From Nitrospirales bacterium (GTDB lineage: Bacteria; Nitrospirota; Nitrospiria; Nitrospirales; UBA8639): DNA of 64,000 nt. Made by a program: the position numbers and the translations under genes. This document shows, in pieces, positions 1-7,188 of this stretch. Each line of letters starts with the position of its first letter. Position 1 is the first letter of the stretch. Where the stretch lies: assembly GCA_029261295.1 (NCBI GenBank), contig JAJDBP010000031.1, positions 1 through 64,000 of the forward strand, read 5' to 3'. The notes below the pieces were generated by a model, which was not told the origin of the DNA, made no database searches, and saw nothing but the letters and a program-made list of their open reading frames with translations.

Positions 1-266
1 CCTTGGTAGAAGAGGCGACGTCGTCGTCGCAATCGATGAAACAACAAGCGGCGGCGCTCTTAGATCAAGTGGCCTTCTTTAAGGTTTCGGACGATGGTAG
101 CAGCTTGGGTTCGACTGGTACGTTTACCCGTCGTCCAGGGGAACATTCCACATCGCGAGAATCCAGTAGCACGACCCAACCTTCGGCATCAACACCCGTG
201 GGAGTAGGAAGTCGTAGGGGTGCGAAGAGTCGACAAGACGACGATGCCTTATTTGAAGAATTTTAA
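1..266 (+). CDS. methyl-accepting chemotaxis protein, C-terminal end only
   Basis: This is the last 88 or so codons of a chemoreceptor whose start lies left of the window. The visible part begins in the final signalling helix (LVEEATSSSQSMKQQAAALL, then QVAFFKV), which closely parallels the end of the next gene. A low-complexity Ser/Thr-rich linker of about 45 residues follows and ends in an acidic tail, DDDALFEEF. The last five residues, LFEEF, fit the x-[aromatic]-x-x-[aromatic] consensus of CheR/CheB-tethering pentapeptides such as NWETF on a flexible linker. Ligand specificity cannot be told because the sensor part is missing. A terminator follows within about 40 bases, so this transcript ends here. 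Confidence 0.9.
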   Translation, partial: LVEEATSSSQSMKQQAAALLDQVAFFKVSDDGSSLGSTGTFTRRPGEHSTSRESSSTTQPSASTPVGVGSRRGAKSRQDDDALFEEF

Positions 267-304
267 TGACTCAACAAGGAATGTAAATTATTAATAATAT
301 AGGA

Positions 305-346
305 AAGGGAAATGATATAGCTGTAAACTATTTCCCTATTTTTTTT
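305..346 (+). terminator. Rho-independent terminator after the first receptor gene
   Basis: GGGAAAT at 307-313 pairs with ATTTCCC at 330-336, around a 16-base loop, followed at once by TATTTTTTTT. It separates the partial receptor gene from the next one, so the downstream receptor needs its own promoter in the roughly 50 bases that remain. Confidence 0.75.
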
Positions 347-396
347 ATTAATTAGACTATTAATCATCTTCCATGTGACTAGGGAAAGGGTTAAGT

Positions 397-2205
397 ATGG
401 ATAGCCTTCAAATACGAAAGTGGAATGAATTAGGTATTGGACCAAAAGTTGTCTTAACGACGTTAATGGTCATTGCCAGTTTGTTGGCAGTGGGAGCGTA
501 TTTTCTTGGACAACAATTGCAAGCTGATTTAAACCGAGTGTTGAGTAATCAGGCTGCCATCATTGAAAAACAAATACAGGTCACGCGTGCCTATGTAGCC
601 AAGCAATTTGTCATAAAGGCGAAAGCTTCAGGTATGAAAGTGAGTATGAATCATGATGCCCCTGATACCGTGCCATTTCCAGCCACTTTTACACGTGAAA
701 CGTCTGAAACTCTTGCCAAAGAAGGTGTCTACAATGCACGTGTCATAAGTGCCGCACCATTGAACGCTGCAAATGGGCCTCAAGATGGGTTTGAACAACA
801 GGCCCTGGAAGCTCTTGGGGGTGGACAAGCAGAATTTTCCGCCATTGAATCGATCAATGGCATGATGATGTATCGTCGTGCGACTCCAGACTTGGCTAGT
901 GTCCAAGCATGTGTTTCCTGTCATAAAGGTAAGGCTGTTGGAGATATGTTAGGGGCGGTATCTGTTCAAATTCCTATGGATGCACCAATGGCACAGCTCA
1001 ATAGCAATCTTCAATCAATGTATTTAGGTATTTTGGTGGTTGGGTTAGTGACCATGGCTTTGTTGTATATTTTGCTCTCCCGGTTAATTATTAAACCTAT
1101 GAGAGAATTAGAGGCCATGGCGGCCAAAGCCAAAGAAGGAGATTTGACTGCCAGAACAGCCATCGTGAGTCGTGATGAAATTGGGAGGACAGGGGAATCA
1201 TTTAATGTCATGTTTGATCGAGTGGGTGAGGTTGTACATTCTGTAAAGACTGCTGTTTCAGGAATCACCACCGGAACCACCGAAATTACGCAGGGCAATG
1301 AAGATCTCTCACAACGGACATCTGCCCAGGCTGGGGCACTAGAAGAAACCAGTGCCTCTATGGAACAGATGACTTCCACCATTAAGCAAAATGCTGATAA
1401 TGCGAAACAAGCCAATCAGTTAGCGGTGACGGCCCGGGAAGTGGCCGAAAAAGGCGGCGCGGTGACGGAAAAAGCCGTTGAGGCGATGGATGAGATTAAT
1501 AAGAGTAGCAAGAAAATTGCCGATATTATTAATGTGATTGATGAGATCGCCTTCCAAACCAATCTGTTAGCACTGAATGCCGCGGTGGAAGCGGCGCGAG
1601 CAGGTGAACAGGGAAGAGGGTTTGCGGTGGTCGCCTCAGAGGTACGTAACTTGGCGCAACGCTCGGCAACGGCCGCAAAGGAGATTAAGGCTTTAATTAA
1701 CGAGTCAGTAGAAAAAGTGGGTGATGGCAGTGACTTGGTCAATCAATCGGGGCAGACACTTGAGGAAATCGTGAATTCGGTGAAGCGAGTGACAGATATT
1801 ATTGCAGAGATTAGTGCGGCGTCACAGGAGCAAGCCAGTGGGATTGATCAGGTGAATAAGGCGGTGATGCAGATGGATCAGGGGACGCAACAGAATGCGG
1901 CGTTGGTGGAACAAGCCACATCGTCATCCCAAGCCATGAAGCACCAAGCAGAAGATTTATTCCAACAAGTCTCTTTCTTTAAAACACATGATGGTAAGGC
2001 GAATCTAGGTAGAGGGAACAAGACTCCTCGAAAAGCAGCTTCAAGGTCATCAGCTTTTAGTCGTTCCGCAAGTCTGAAATCTCACAATACCATGAATAAG
2101 ACAGATACGGTTTCCCAAACCGTACCTTCGGAGCTTGTGAAGGTGGGTAGTACTAATGGCCATAATCGCCGTAATACAGAAGATGATCTTTTTGAAGAAT
2201 TCTAA
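397..2205 (+). CDS. haem-binding (DUF3365/Tll0287-like) methyl-accepting chemotaxis protein
   Basis: A 602-residue transmembrane chemoreceptor. One membrane segment lies at about 17-38, then a periplasmic domain to about 205, a second membrane segment at about 208-228, HAMP to about 285, and the cytoplasmic signalling coiled coil. The periplasmic domain has a c-type haem site C172-V-S-C175-H176 and the layout of DUF3365/Tll0287-like sensors, so it probably senses redox state or a small gas or ligand through covalent haem (inference). The signalling tip, with [15 protein letters not shown], starts near residue 382. The C-terminus is a Ser-rich linker ending EDDLFEEF, a CheR-tether-type pentapeptide matching the gene before it. 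The ATG at 397 follows GGGAAAGGG. It is the paralogue of the upstream receptor, at least over the C-terminal part that can be compared. Confidence 0.93.
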   Translation: MDSLQIRKWNELGIGPKVVLTTLMVIASLLAVGAYFLGQQLQADLNRVLSNQAAIIEKQIQVTRAYVAKQFVIKAKASGMKVSMNHDAPDTVPFPATFTRETSETLAKEGVYNARVISAAPLNAANGPQDGFEQQALEALGGGQAEFSAIESINGMMMYRRATPDLASVQACVSCHKGKAVGDMLGAVSVQIPMDAPMAQLNSNLQSMYLGILVVGLVTMALLYILLSRLIIKPMRELEAMAAKAKEGDLTARTAIVSRDEIGRTGESFNVMFDRVGEVVHSVKTAVSGITTGTTEITQGNEDLSQRTSAQAGALEETSASMEQMTSTIKQNADNAKQANQLAVTAREVAEKGGAVTEKAVEAMDEINKSSKKIADIINVIDEIAFQTNLLALNAAVEAARAGEQGRGFAVVASEVRNLAQRSATAAKEIKALINESVEKVGDGSDLVNQSGQTLEEIVNSVKRVTDIIAEISAASQEQASGIDQVNKAVMQMDQGTQQNAALVEQATSSSQAMKHQAEDLFQQVSFFKTHDGKANLGRGNKTPRKAASRSSAFSRSASLKSHNTMNKTDTVSQTVPSELVKVGSTNGHNRRNTEDDLFEEF

Positions 2206-2226
2206 CCGATTATTCTAGAAGGTCGG

Positions 2227-2275
2227 GCAAGAAAAAAGGAGCTTGCGCTTTGTAGAGTCGCTCCTTTTTTCTTGC
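2227..2275. terminator. strong stem-loop terminator, symmetric
   Basis: A perfect 16-bp stem: 2227-2242 (GCAAGAAAAAAGGAGC) pairs with 2260-2275, with a 17-base loop. The A-run in the left arm and the T-run in the right arm would allow it to act in both directions. It closes the receptor transcript, and the downstream haem-protein gene has its own promoter-like region. Confidence 0.85.
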
Positions 2276-2349
2276 TTTCGCTTACCCTTTTCTTTTTCTT
2301 TTCATTCCCGTTTTTAATTGCATGGTATATTGACCTAACTGCAAAATTA

Positions 2350-2383
2350 TGGAACAGTTTAATTATTGACTGTTCCATATAAT
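2350..2383 (+). promoter_or_regulatory. inverted repeat abutting a TATAAT -10 box
   Basis: TGGAACAG (2350-2357) and CTGTTCCA (2370-2377) form a perfect 8-bp dyad with a 12-base spacer. A perfect TATAAT begins at the next base (2378-2383). No good -35 box is found 16-18 bases upstream, where the left dyad arm lies. This looks like a regulator-binding operator that replaces or covers the -35 region of the promoter for the haem-protein gene at 2467. The dyad and the TATAAT are seen directly; the operator role is inferred. Confidence 0.5.
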
Positions 2384-2466
2384 GTCGGATAGGGTTAGGC
2401 CCCCAAATAAGACCAGGATCGTTCACCTTTATTCAAGGGTTTCAACATTCACCGGAGGAGGGTTCA

Positions 2467-3003
2467 ATGAAACGATTGACTGCGATTGGCACAATGTTGG
2501 GCGTGTTTATGCTTGGCCTGTTGTTGGTTTTGCCTGCAGGGCAAGCGGCCGACATGAGCAAGGGTAAAGCTATTGAAATGGTTTTGGCCACCGTCAAGGC
2601 TGCTCGAACCGTGTATGTTAAAGGTGTTTTGGCCGATGCCAAAAAAGGTGGGATTAAAGGTAATGAGGCCTGGGTCAAAGATGATCATGGCATTATGCTT
2701 CCAGCCCAGTTTGTGAAAGAAATTGGCAAGGAAATTCGTGGTTTTGAGCTCGGTCTGCTTGGAACCGATCCTCTCTATGCGTCTAATGCTGCCAAAAGTC
2801 CCAAAGAAAAGGAAATGTTAGCAGCTTTAGCCGGAGGGAAAAAAATTCTGACAGGAGAAGATGGCGGCAAGACTATTGGGATGTCGGCAGATTTTGCCAT
2901 TGTTCAAGGTTGTGCTGATTGTCATAACAAACATCCCAAGACGACAAAAAAAGATTGGAAAAAAGGCGATTTCATGGGTGCCATTGTTGTCCGTATGAAA
3001 TAA
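2467..3003 (+). CDS. periplasmic monohaem c-type protein, DUF3365/Tll0287-like
   Basis: A 178-residue exported protein. It has an N-terminal signal peptide (basic MKR, hydrophobic core to about residue 22, predicted cleavage after AGQA or AGQAA near residues 26-28) and one c-type haem motif, C149-A-D-C152-H153. The rest fits a stand-alone DUF3365 domain, the same fold as the periplasmic parts of the chemoreceptors at 397 and 28293. The soluble form may carry electrons or serve as a ligand- or redox-sensing partner; neither can be shown from sequence. The ATG has a strong ribosome site (CGGAGGAG, 2451-2458). It is a single-gene unit, bounded by a terminator on each side and preceded by an operator-like repeat, so it is probably regulated independently of the receptors. 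Confidence 0.85.
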   Translation: MKRLTAIGTMLGVFMLGLLLVLPAGQAADMSKGKAIEMVLATVKAARTVYVKGVLADAKKGGIKGNEAWVKDDHGIMLPAQFVKEIGKEIRGFELGLLGTDPLYASNAAKSPKEKEMLAALAGGKKILTGEDGGKTIGMSADFAIVQGCADCHNKHPKTTKKDWKKGDFMGAIVVRMK

Positions 3004-3033
3004 CCAAATTTTTCTGAAGTAGTCCTCACATTT

Positions 3034-3074
3034 AGGCGTGGGTGGTTCTTAAACCATCCACGCCTTTTTTTTTT
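3034..3074 (+). terminator. Rho-independent terminator after the haem-protein gene
   Basis: AGGCGTGGGTGGTT (3034-3047) pairs with AACCATCCACGCCT (3052-3065) with a single G-U pair and a 4-base loop. A run of about ten T follows. Confidence 0.88.
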
Positions 3075-3120
3075 GCCCTTCCTTCCTTTTAGAAATATTC
3101 ACCGAAAACAAAATCTTTCC

Positions 3121-3148
3121 TAAGTTCTGTCTTGCTGTTTGCCGATAC
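3121..3148 (+). promoter_or_regulatory. candidate sigma-28 (FliA) promoter before cheR
   Basis: TAAG (3121-3124), 16 bases, then GCCGATAC (3141-3148). The flagellar sigma-28 consensus is TAAA-N15-GCCGATAA, so the -10 matches 7 of 8, the -35 core 3 of 4, and the spacing is one base long. It lies in the 307-base gap (3004-3310), about 160 bases before cheR. The remainder of that gap holds only the terminator at 3034-3074. Confidence 0.45.
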
Positions 3149-3310
3149 CAAGATAGAGGAAGCACTAGGTAAAGGGCATATGCTTGGGAAGTCTCGTCAC
3201 TAGATTTTTGGTTTACTTAGGAATAAAGAATTTTCAAATGGGACTAAGAATTTTGATGAGTATGGTTTCATTGTTTGTATCAACAGACTCTTAACTCGAA
3301 GGACTCAGCC

Positions 3311-4132
3311 ATGGCACCAACGATCACTGATCAAGAATTTGAGCTTTTCCAATCCCTGATCTATGACCAGGTTGGCATAAAGTTAGAAACGCAAAAAAAG
3401 ACCCTATTGGTTTCTCGATTAGGGAAACGACTTCGAGAGTTAGAGCTTTCCTCGTATCAGGCCTATTATGATCGTGTGAATGGCAGAGGCGGAGAAGAAG
3501 AGTTGACTCGTCTCGTCGATCTTATTTCGACAAATAAAACTGATTTTTTTCGTGAGCCGGTGCATTTTGATTTTCTTCGAGAGCAGGTCATTTCTCAAGC
3601 TCAGGTGACTCGTACCATACGAATTTGGTCTTCTGCATCTTCTTCTGGAGAAGAACCCTATACCATTGCCATGACTCTCTGTGACGGTATCCCTGATCGG
3701 TCAAGATGGGATTTAAAGATCCTTGCCTCAGATATTTCTACCCGAGTGTTAGCCAAAGCGGCATCGGGGATATATGAAGAAGAACGAGTTGCCCAACTTC
3801 CACAAGATGTGATTCGTCGCCATTTTCTTCGTGGCAAGGGAGAACAGTCAGGCAAATTGAAAATGCGTCGAGAATTGATAGACATGATTGCCTTTCGTCG
3901 AATCAATCTTATGGGTCCAACCTTTCCTATTCGCACTCCCCTAGACGTCATTTTCTGTCGTAATGTCATGATATATTTTGATCGGCCCACTCAGAGCACA
4001 TTGATGAATAAGTTTTTTCAGTATCTTCGCCCAGGGGGCTATCTGTTTATTGGGCATTCGGAAAGTTTGCAGTGGATTGACCACCAGTTCGATTATATTC
4101 AACCCACGATTTATCAAAAGCCATTTGAGTAA
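3311..4132 (+). CDS. cheR: chemotaxis protein methyltransferase CheR (copy 1)
   Basis: A 273-residue SAM-dependent enzyme that methylates glutamates on chemoreceptors for adaptation. An all-helical CheR N-domain spans about 1-75, followed by the TNKTDFFRE signature (about 74-82) and a Rossmann methyltransferase domain. That domain has the SSASSSGEEPYTIAM SAM-binding loop (about 107-121) and CRNVMIYFD near residue 214. The ATG at 3311 is chosen over an upstream alternative start because AAGGA at 3298-3302 lies the right distance before it and homologues start here. It heads a cheR-cheD-cheB adaptation group. A second CheR lies at 14288, so the two may serve different receptor sets. The receptor tails ending LFEEF would be natural docking sites for one of them. 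Confidence 0.95.
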   Translation: MAPTITDQEFELFQSLIYDQVGIKLETQKKTLLVSRLGKRLRELELSSYQAYYDRVNGRGGEEELTRLVDLISTNKTDFFREPVHFDFLREQVISQAQVTRTIRIWSSASSSGEEPYTIAMTLCDGIPDRSRWDLKILASDISTRVLAKAASGIYEEERVAQLPQDVIRRHFLRGKGEQSGKLKMRRELIDMIAFRRINLMGPTFPIRTPLDVIFCRNVMIYFDRPTQSTLMNKFFQYLRPGGYLFIGHSESLQWIDHQFDYIQPTIYQKPFE

Positions 4133-4219
4133 AACAGAAAACGGAATTGCCAGAAAAAAGAAGTCAAAAAACGCTGGTTCTTATTGGCGTAAAAATTTTG
4201 TCAACACAAATAGGAAAAT

Positions 4220-4828
4220 ATGTCTGCCTCAGGGTTAATGGAATTCGGTCATATTCGGCGGATTCAAGATGCTCGATTCCCGTATGAAGTTGCGGTGATT
4301 CTTCCTGGAGAATATTTCGTGAGCCAGGAGCCGAAAGTGGTGTATACCATTTTAGGATCGTGTATTTCGGTATGCCTACACGATCCTTTCGTCAAGGTCG
4401 GAGGGATGAATCATTTCATGCTAGCCTCTCCTTCAAAAACGGAAGGCCATGACAATTGGTCTGATTCTGGTCGCTATGGCAGTTTTGCCATGGAGATGTT
4501 GATCAATGAAATTCTTAAGCGTGGAGGGAAAAAAAAACGTCTTGAAGCCAAAGTGTTTGGAGGAGCAAAGATCTATGATGGCACGATTGATATTGGAGCA
4601 AAAAATGCGGCTTGGGCATTAGATTTCCTCGATAAGGAAGGGGTGCCGCTTATGAAAGCCAATGTGGGAGAAGCCTGCCCTCGCAAAGTCTATTATTTTA
4701 CCGATTCAGGAAAAGTGTTATTAAAAAAACTTGACAAAGTTGTGGCTAAAACCATTGCAGAGGAGGAGGTGCAGTATCAGGCCAAGCTGCAGCGAGCTCC
4801 TTTGCAGTCGGATGTGACTCTATTTTAA
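4220..4828 (+). CDS. cheD: chemoreceptor glutamine deamidase CheD
   Basis: A 202-residue CheD. This family deamidates selected glutamines on chemoreceptors and, in many bacteria, binds CheC or CheX. The catalytic pair is visible: C48 in TILGSC and H65 in GGMNHFML, 17 residues apart as in characterised CheD proteins. A conserved VFGGAKIYDG segment and GEACPRKVYYF follow. The protein is somewhat longer than usual at both ends: about 20 extra residues before the fold and a tail after residue 170. It lies between cheR and cheB, 17 bases before cheB, so the three adaptation enzymes are probably co-transcribed. A CheX-type phosphatase, a possible partner, is encoded at 15133. Confidence 0.94.
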   Translation: MSASGLMEFGHIRRIQDARFPYEVAVILPGEYFVSQEPKVVYTILGSCISVCLHDPFVKVGGMNHFMLASPSKTEGHDNWSDSGRYGSFAMEMLINEILKRGGKKKRLEAKVFGGAKIYDGTIDIGAKNAAWALDFLDKEGVPLMKANVGEACPRKVYYFTDSGKVLLKKLDKVVAKTIAEEEVQYQAKLQRAPLQSDVTLF

Positions 4829-4845
4829 GAAGGGAAGGGTTAAGC

Positions 4846-5931
4846 ATGAAGCCGATACGAGTCTTGATCGTTGATGATTCCGCGTTGATTCGTGGGTTGC
4901 TAAAAGAAATTCTTTCTGAAGATCCCGATATTGAGGTGGTAGGAGTCGCCCCTGATCCTTATATCGCTCGGAATAAAATTAAGGCGTTAAATCCAGACGT
5001 TCTGACTTTGGATGTTGAAATGCCAAAAATGGATGGGTTAACTTTTTTGCAAAAATTGATGGCGGCTCGTCCCATCCCCGTGATTATGGTGAGTTCTCTC
5101 ACAGAGCAGGGTGCCGCCACGACCATGCATGCCTTAGAAGCCGGAGCCGTTGATTTTGTGACGAAGCCAAGTATCGACATTCGACAGGGTCTAGAAGAGC
5201 TTTCTCATCAAATTGTCAGTAAAGTCAAAACGGCAGCTCAAGCATCTCTGAAAAAACGTACTCCTTCGACAGACTGCTCAGATCGCATAAAAGAATTAGC
5301 TGCTCAGTCATCTATGATTAAAACAACTGATTCGATTATTGCCATTGGTTCTTCAACCGGAGGCACCGAAGCCCTTCGAGAGTTACTTGAGGTGTTACCT
5401 CCCAATACTCCTCCTATCCTGATGACACAACATATGCCTGAACGGTTTACAAAAACATTTGCCAATCGGCTGAATGAGTTGTGTCAAATCAATGTGAAAG
5501 AAGCTGAGGAGGGTGATAGCGTGATTCCCGGTCAGGCCCTCCTCGCGCCAGGCAATTTCCATATGGAGTTGAGGCGAAGTGGGGCACGCTATTATGTCAC
5601 CTTAAATCAAGCGCCCCCCGTGAATCGGCATCGGCCCGCAGTCGATCCGATGTTTCAATCCGTGGCGAAGTTTGCAGGCGCGAATAGTATTGGAGTGATA
5701 TTGACAGGGATGGGTAATGATGGAGCCTCAGGCATGCTGGATATGAAAAAAACTGGTGCGTTTAATTTGGCACAAGATGAGGCATCTTGTGTCGTCTTCG
5801 GCATGCCGAAGGAGGCCATTAAGGCTGGTGCTGTTGATAAAATTCTTCCACTGGCTGATATCCCTTCGGCAATTCTTGCCCATCTTCGTGTTGAGAAATC
5901 AAAGCCTAAGAAAGTGTTAGTTGAGGCGTGA
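4846..5931 (+). CDS. cheB: chemotaxis methylesterase/deamidase CheB (copy 1)
   Basis: A 361-residue response regulator that removes receptor methyl groups when phosphorylated by CheA. The receiver domain (1-120) has D11/D12, the phospho-acceptor D56 (LDVEMPKMDG) and K107. The C-terminal esterase domain has the full catalytic triad: S170 (GSSTGG), H196 (TQHMPERF) and D292 (GMGNDG). GAAGGGAAGG upstream is a good ribosome site. It is one of three complete CheB genes in the window, the others being at 13179 and 30464. Its place directly after cheR and cheD suggests it serves the CheA at 7189. Confidence 0.95.
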   Translation: MKPIRVLIVDDSALIRGLLKEILSEDPDIEVVGVAPDPYIARNKIKALNPDVLTLDVEMPKMDGLTFLQKLMAARPIPVIMVSSLTEQGAATTMHALEAGAVDFVTKPSIDIRQGLEELSHQIVSKVKTAAQASLKKRTPSTDCSDRIKELAAQSSMIKTTDSIIAIGSSTGGTEALRELLEVLPPNTPPILMTQHMPERFTKTFANRLNELCQINVKEAEEGDSVIPGQALLAPGNFHMELRRSGARYYVTLNQAPPVNRHRPAVDPMFQSVAKFAGANSIGVILTGMGNDGASGMLDMKKTGAFNLAQDEASCVVFGMPKEAIKAGAVDKILPLADIPSAILAHLRVEKSKPKKVLVEA

Positions 5932-6036
5932 TAAGTCATTAAAAGGTTCAAGAGGAAGTATTCTGTCAACCAGTGGAAGTAGTCAATTTATAGACGAGAC
6001 TTTCACTGTTCCCTTCAAAATTTTTTTCATAAATTT

Positions 6037-6063
6037 TCAAGCCGGAGATTTTTGAGCCGACAA
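6037..6063 (+). promoter_or_regulatory. candidate sigma-28 promoter before the CheZ-motif receptor gene
   Basis: TCAA (6037-6040), exactly 15 bases, then GCCGACAA (6056-6063). Compared with TAAA-N15-GCCGATAA this is 3 of 4 and 7 of 8 with perfect spacing. It lies about 100 bases before the ATG at 6164. Nothing else is recognisable in the 232-base gap. Confidence 0.38.
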
Positions 6064-6163
6064 GTTGAATAGCGAAGAATCCTCTTCGGTGGTATGGCCA
6101 TGTAGCGGCATGGGTATTTTCAGTGAAGAAAAGTAGGGAATTGTGGTGTGAGGAACAATTGTT

Positions 6164-7171
6164 ATGATTCTTGAGACATTGTGTGGCGTTGTCGGCATTC
6201 TCGTTGGAGCTGGGATGATGTATGGGATCCAACAAAAAAAATGGCAACAAAAGTTTTTGGATACCCAGCAAGTTGTCGAACAACGGGTCAAGCGAGAAAT
6301 TTATTCTCAAAATGCCGAAATCGTTGAGCCTATCGTGGATCATGTGGTTTCTCAAATTCAAGAAGTCGCGAATCTTGTAGAGGATGCGGTACTTGAGCTT
6401 ATCGTGCGCTTTCAAGAAATTACGGATATGGCTATTCAAGATGCTCATTCTACGGCTTCTCAACTCCAAAGTTGTCCGACTCCTGGAGAGACAGCAGAGA
6501 GTGATGACTCGCTGTTAGAAGAAACGAATTCTATTATTGGTACCTTTGCACAGAGTGTTACGGAGTCATCTCAGTTGGGCATGAACGTAGCCTTAGTGGT
6601 GGATGATATGGAATGTAGCACCAAACGTATTAGCCCCCTATTAGAGGAAATTGAGTTTATTGCCGATCAAACACGATTGTTAGCTCTGAATGCGGCAATT
6701 GAAGCAGCCAGAGCCAAAGAACATGGCCGGGGGTTTGCCGTTGTTGCGGAGGAGGTGGCTAAGCTTGCGAATCGTTCAGGCGTGGCTGCCGCTAATATTA
6801 AAAGTGTGGTCTCAGAGGTGACCCAAAGTACTGAAAAGGCGATGAATTCTTTACAAGGCTTTGCTTCGATTGATTTGTCGGGAGCGATAAAAACACAAGA
6901 GCGCGTGAAGGAAATCACGTCATTAATAGAGGCGAAAAGTTCGAAATTAGAGGAAGGGGTATTGCATGCAACCTCTACTGCCCAAAAGCATGCGAATCAA
7001 GTCACCGATATCGTGATGTCTATGCAATTTCAGGATATATCACGCCAGCGGTTAGAAAAAGCTGTACGTGAGTTAGCCTCACTGAGTGAAAAAGCTCAAA
7101 CATGGAAACGCTATTCCGTGGAGATGTCCAAGTGTGATTTGTCACCTGGGAACGAAGAACTCAAGGTTTGA
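6164..7171 (+). CDS. short receptor-like signalling protein with a CheZ-type motif
   Basis: A 335-residue protein with one N-terminal membrane segment (about 4-22) and no periplasmic sensor domain. The middle is a truncated chemoreceptor signalling hairpin: [20 protein letters not shown] (about 165-184), then [18 protein letters not shown]. After it, a helix contains MQFQDISRQ. Its D291-I-S-R-Q295 matches the D-x-x-x-Q spacing of the CheZ active site (FQDLTGQ), which also occurs in the real CheZ of this window. A degenerate copy, RFQEITD, sits near 82-88. It may therefore scaffold CheA/CheW and also dephosphorylate CheY-P. The receptor part is certain; the phosphatase idea is inference. GAGGAAC precedes the ATG, and cheA starts 17 bases after the stop. 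Confidence 0.8.
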   Translation: MILETLCGVVGILVGAGMMYGIQQKKWQQKFLDTQQVVEQRVKREIYSQNAEIVEPIVDHVVSQIQEVANLVEDAVLELIVRFQEITDMAIQDAHSTASQLQSCPTPGETAESDDSLLEETNSIIGTFAQSVTESSQLGMNVALVVDDMECSTKRISPLLEEIEFIADQTRLLALNAAIEAARAKEHGRGFAVVAEEVAKLANRSGVAAANIKSVVSEVTQSTEKAMNSLQGFASIDLSGAIKTQERVKEITSLIEAKSSKLEEGVLHATSTAQKHANQVTDIVMSMQFQDISRQRLEKAVRELASLSEKAQTWKRYSVEMSKCDLSPGNEELKV

Positions 7172-7188
7172 CAGAAAAGGACTGCGGT

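Noticed and set aside
628-924. Open frames on the minus strand inside the haem receptor and inside most long genes
   Set aside because: They mirror highly conserved plus-strand coding regions, lack ribosome sites, and have no recognisable domains.
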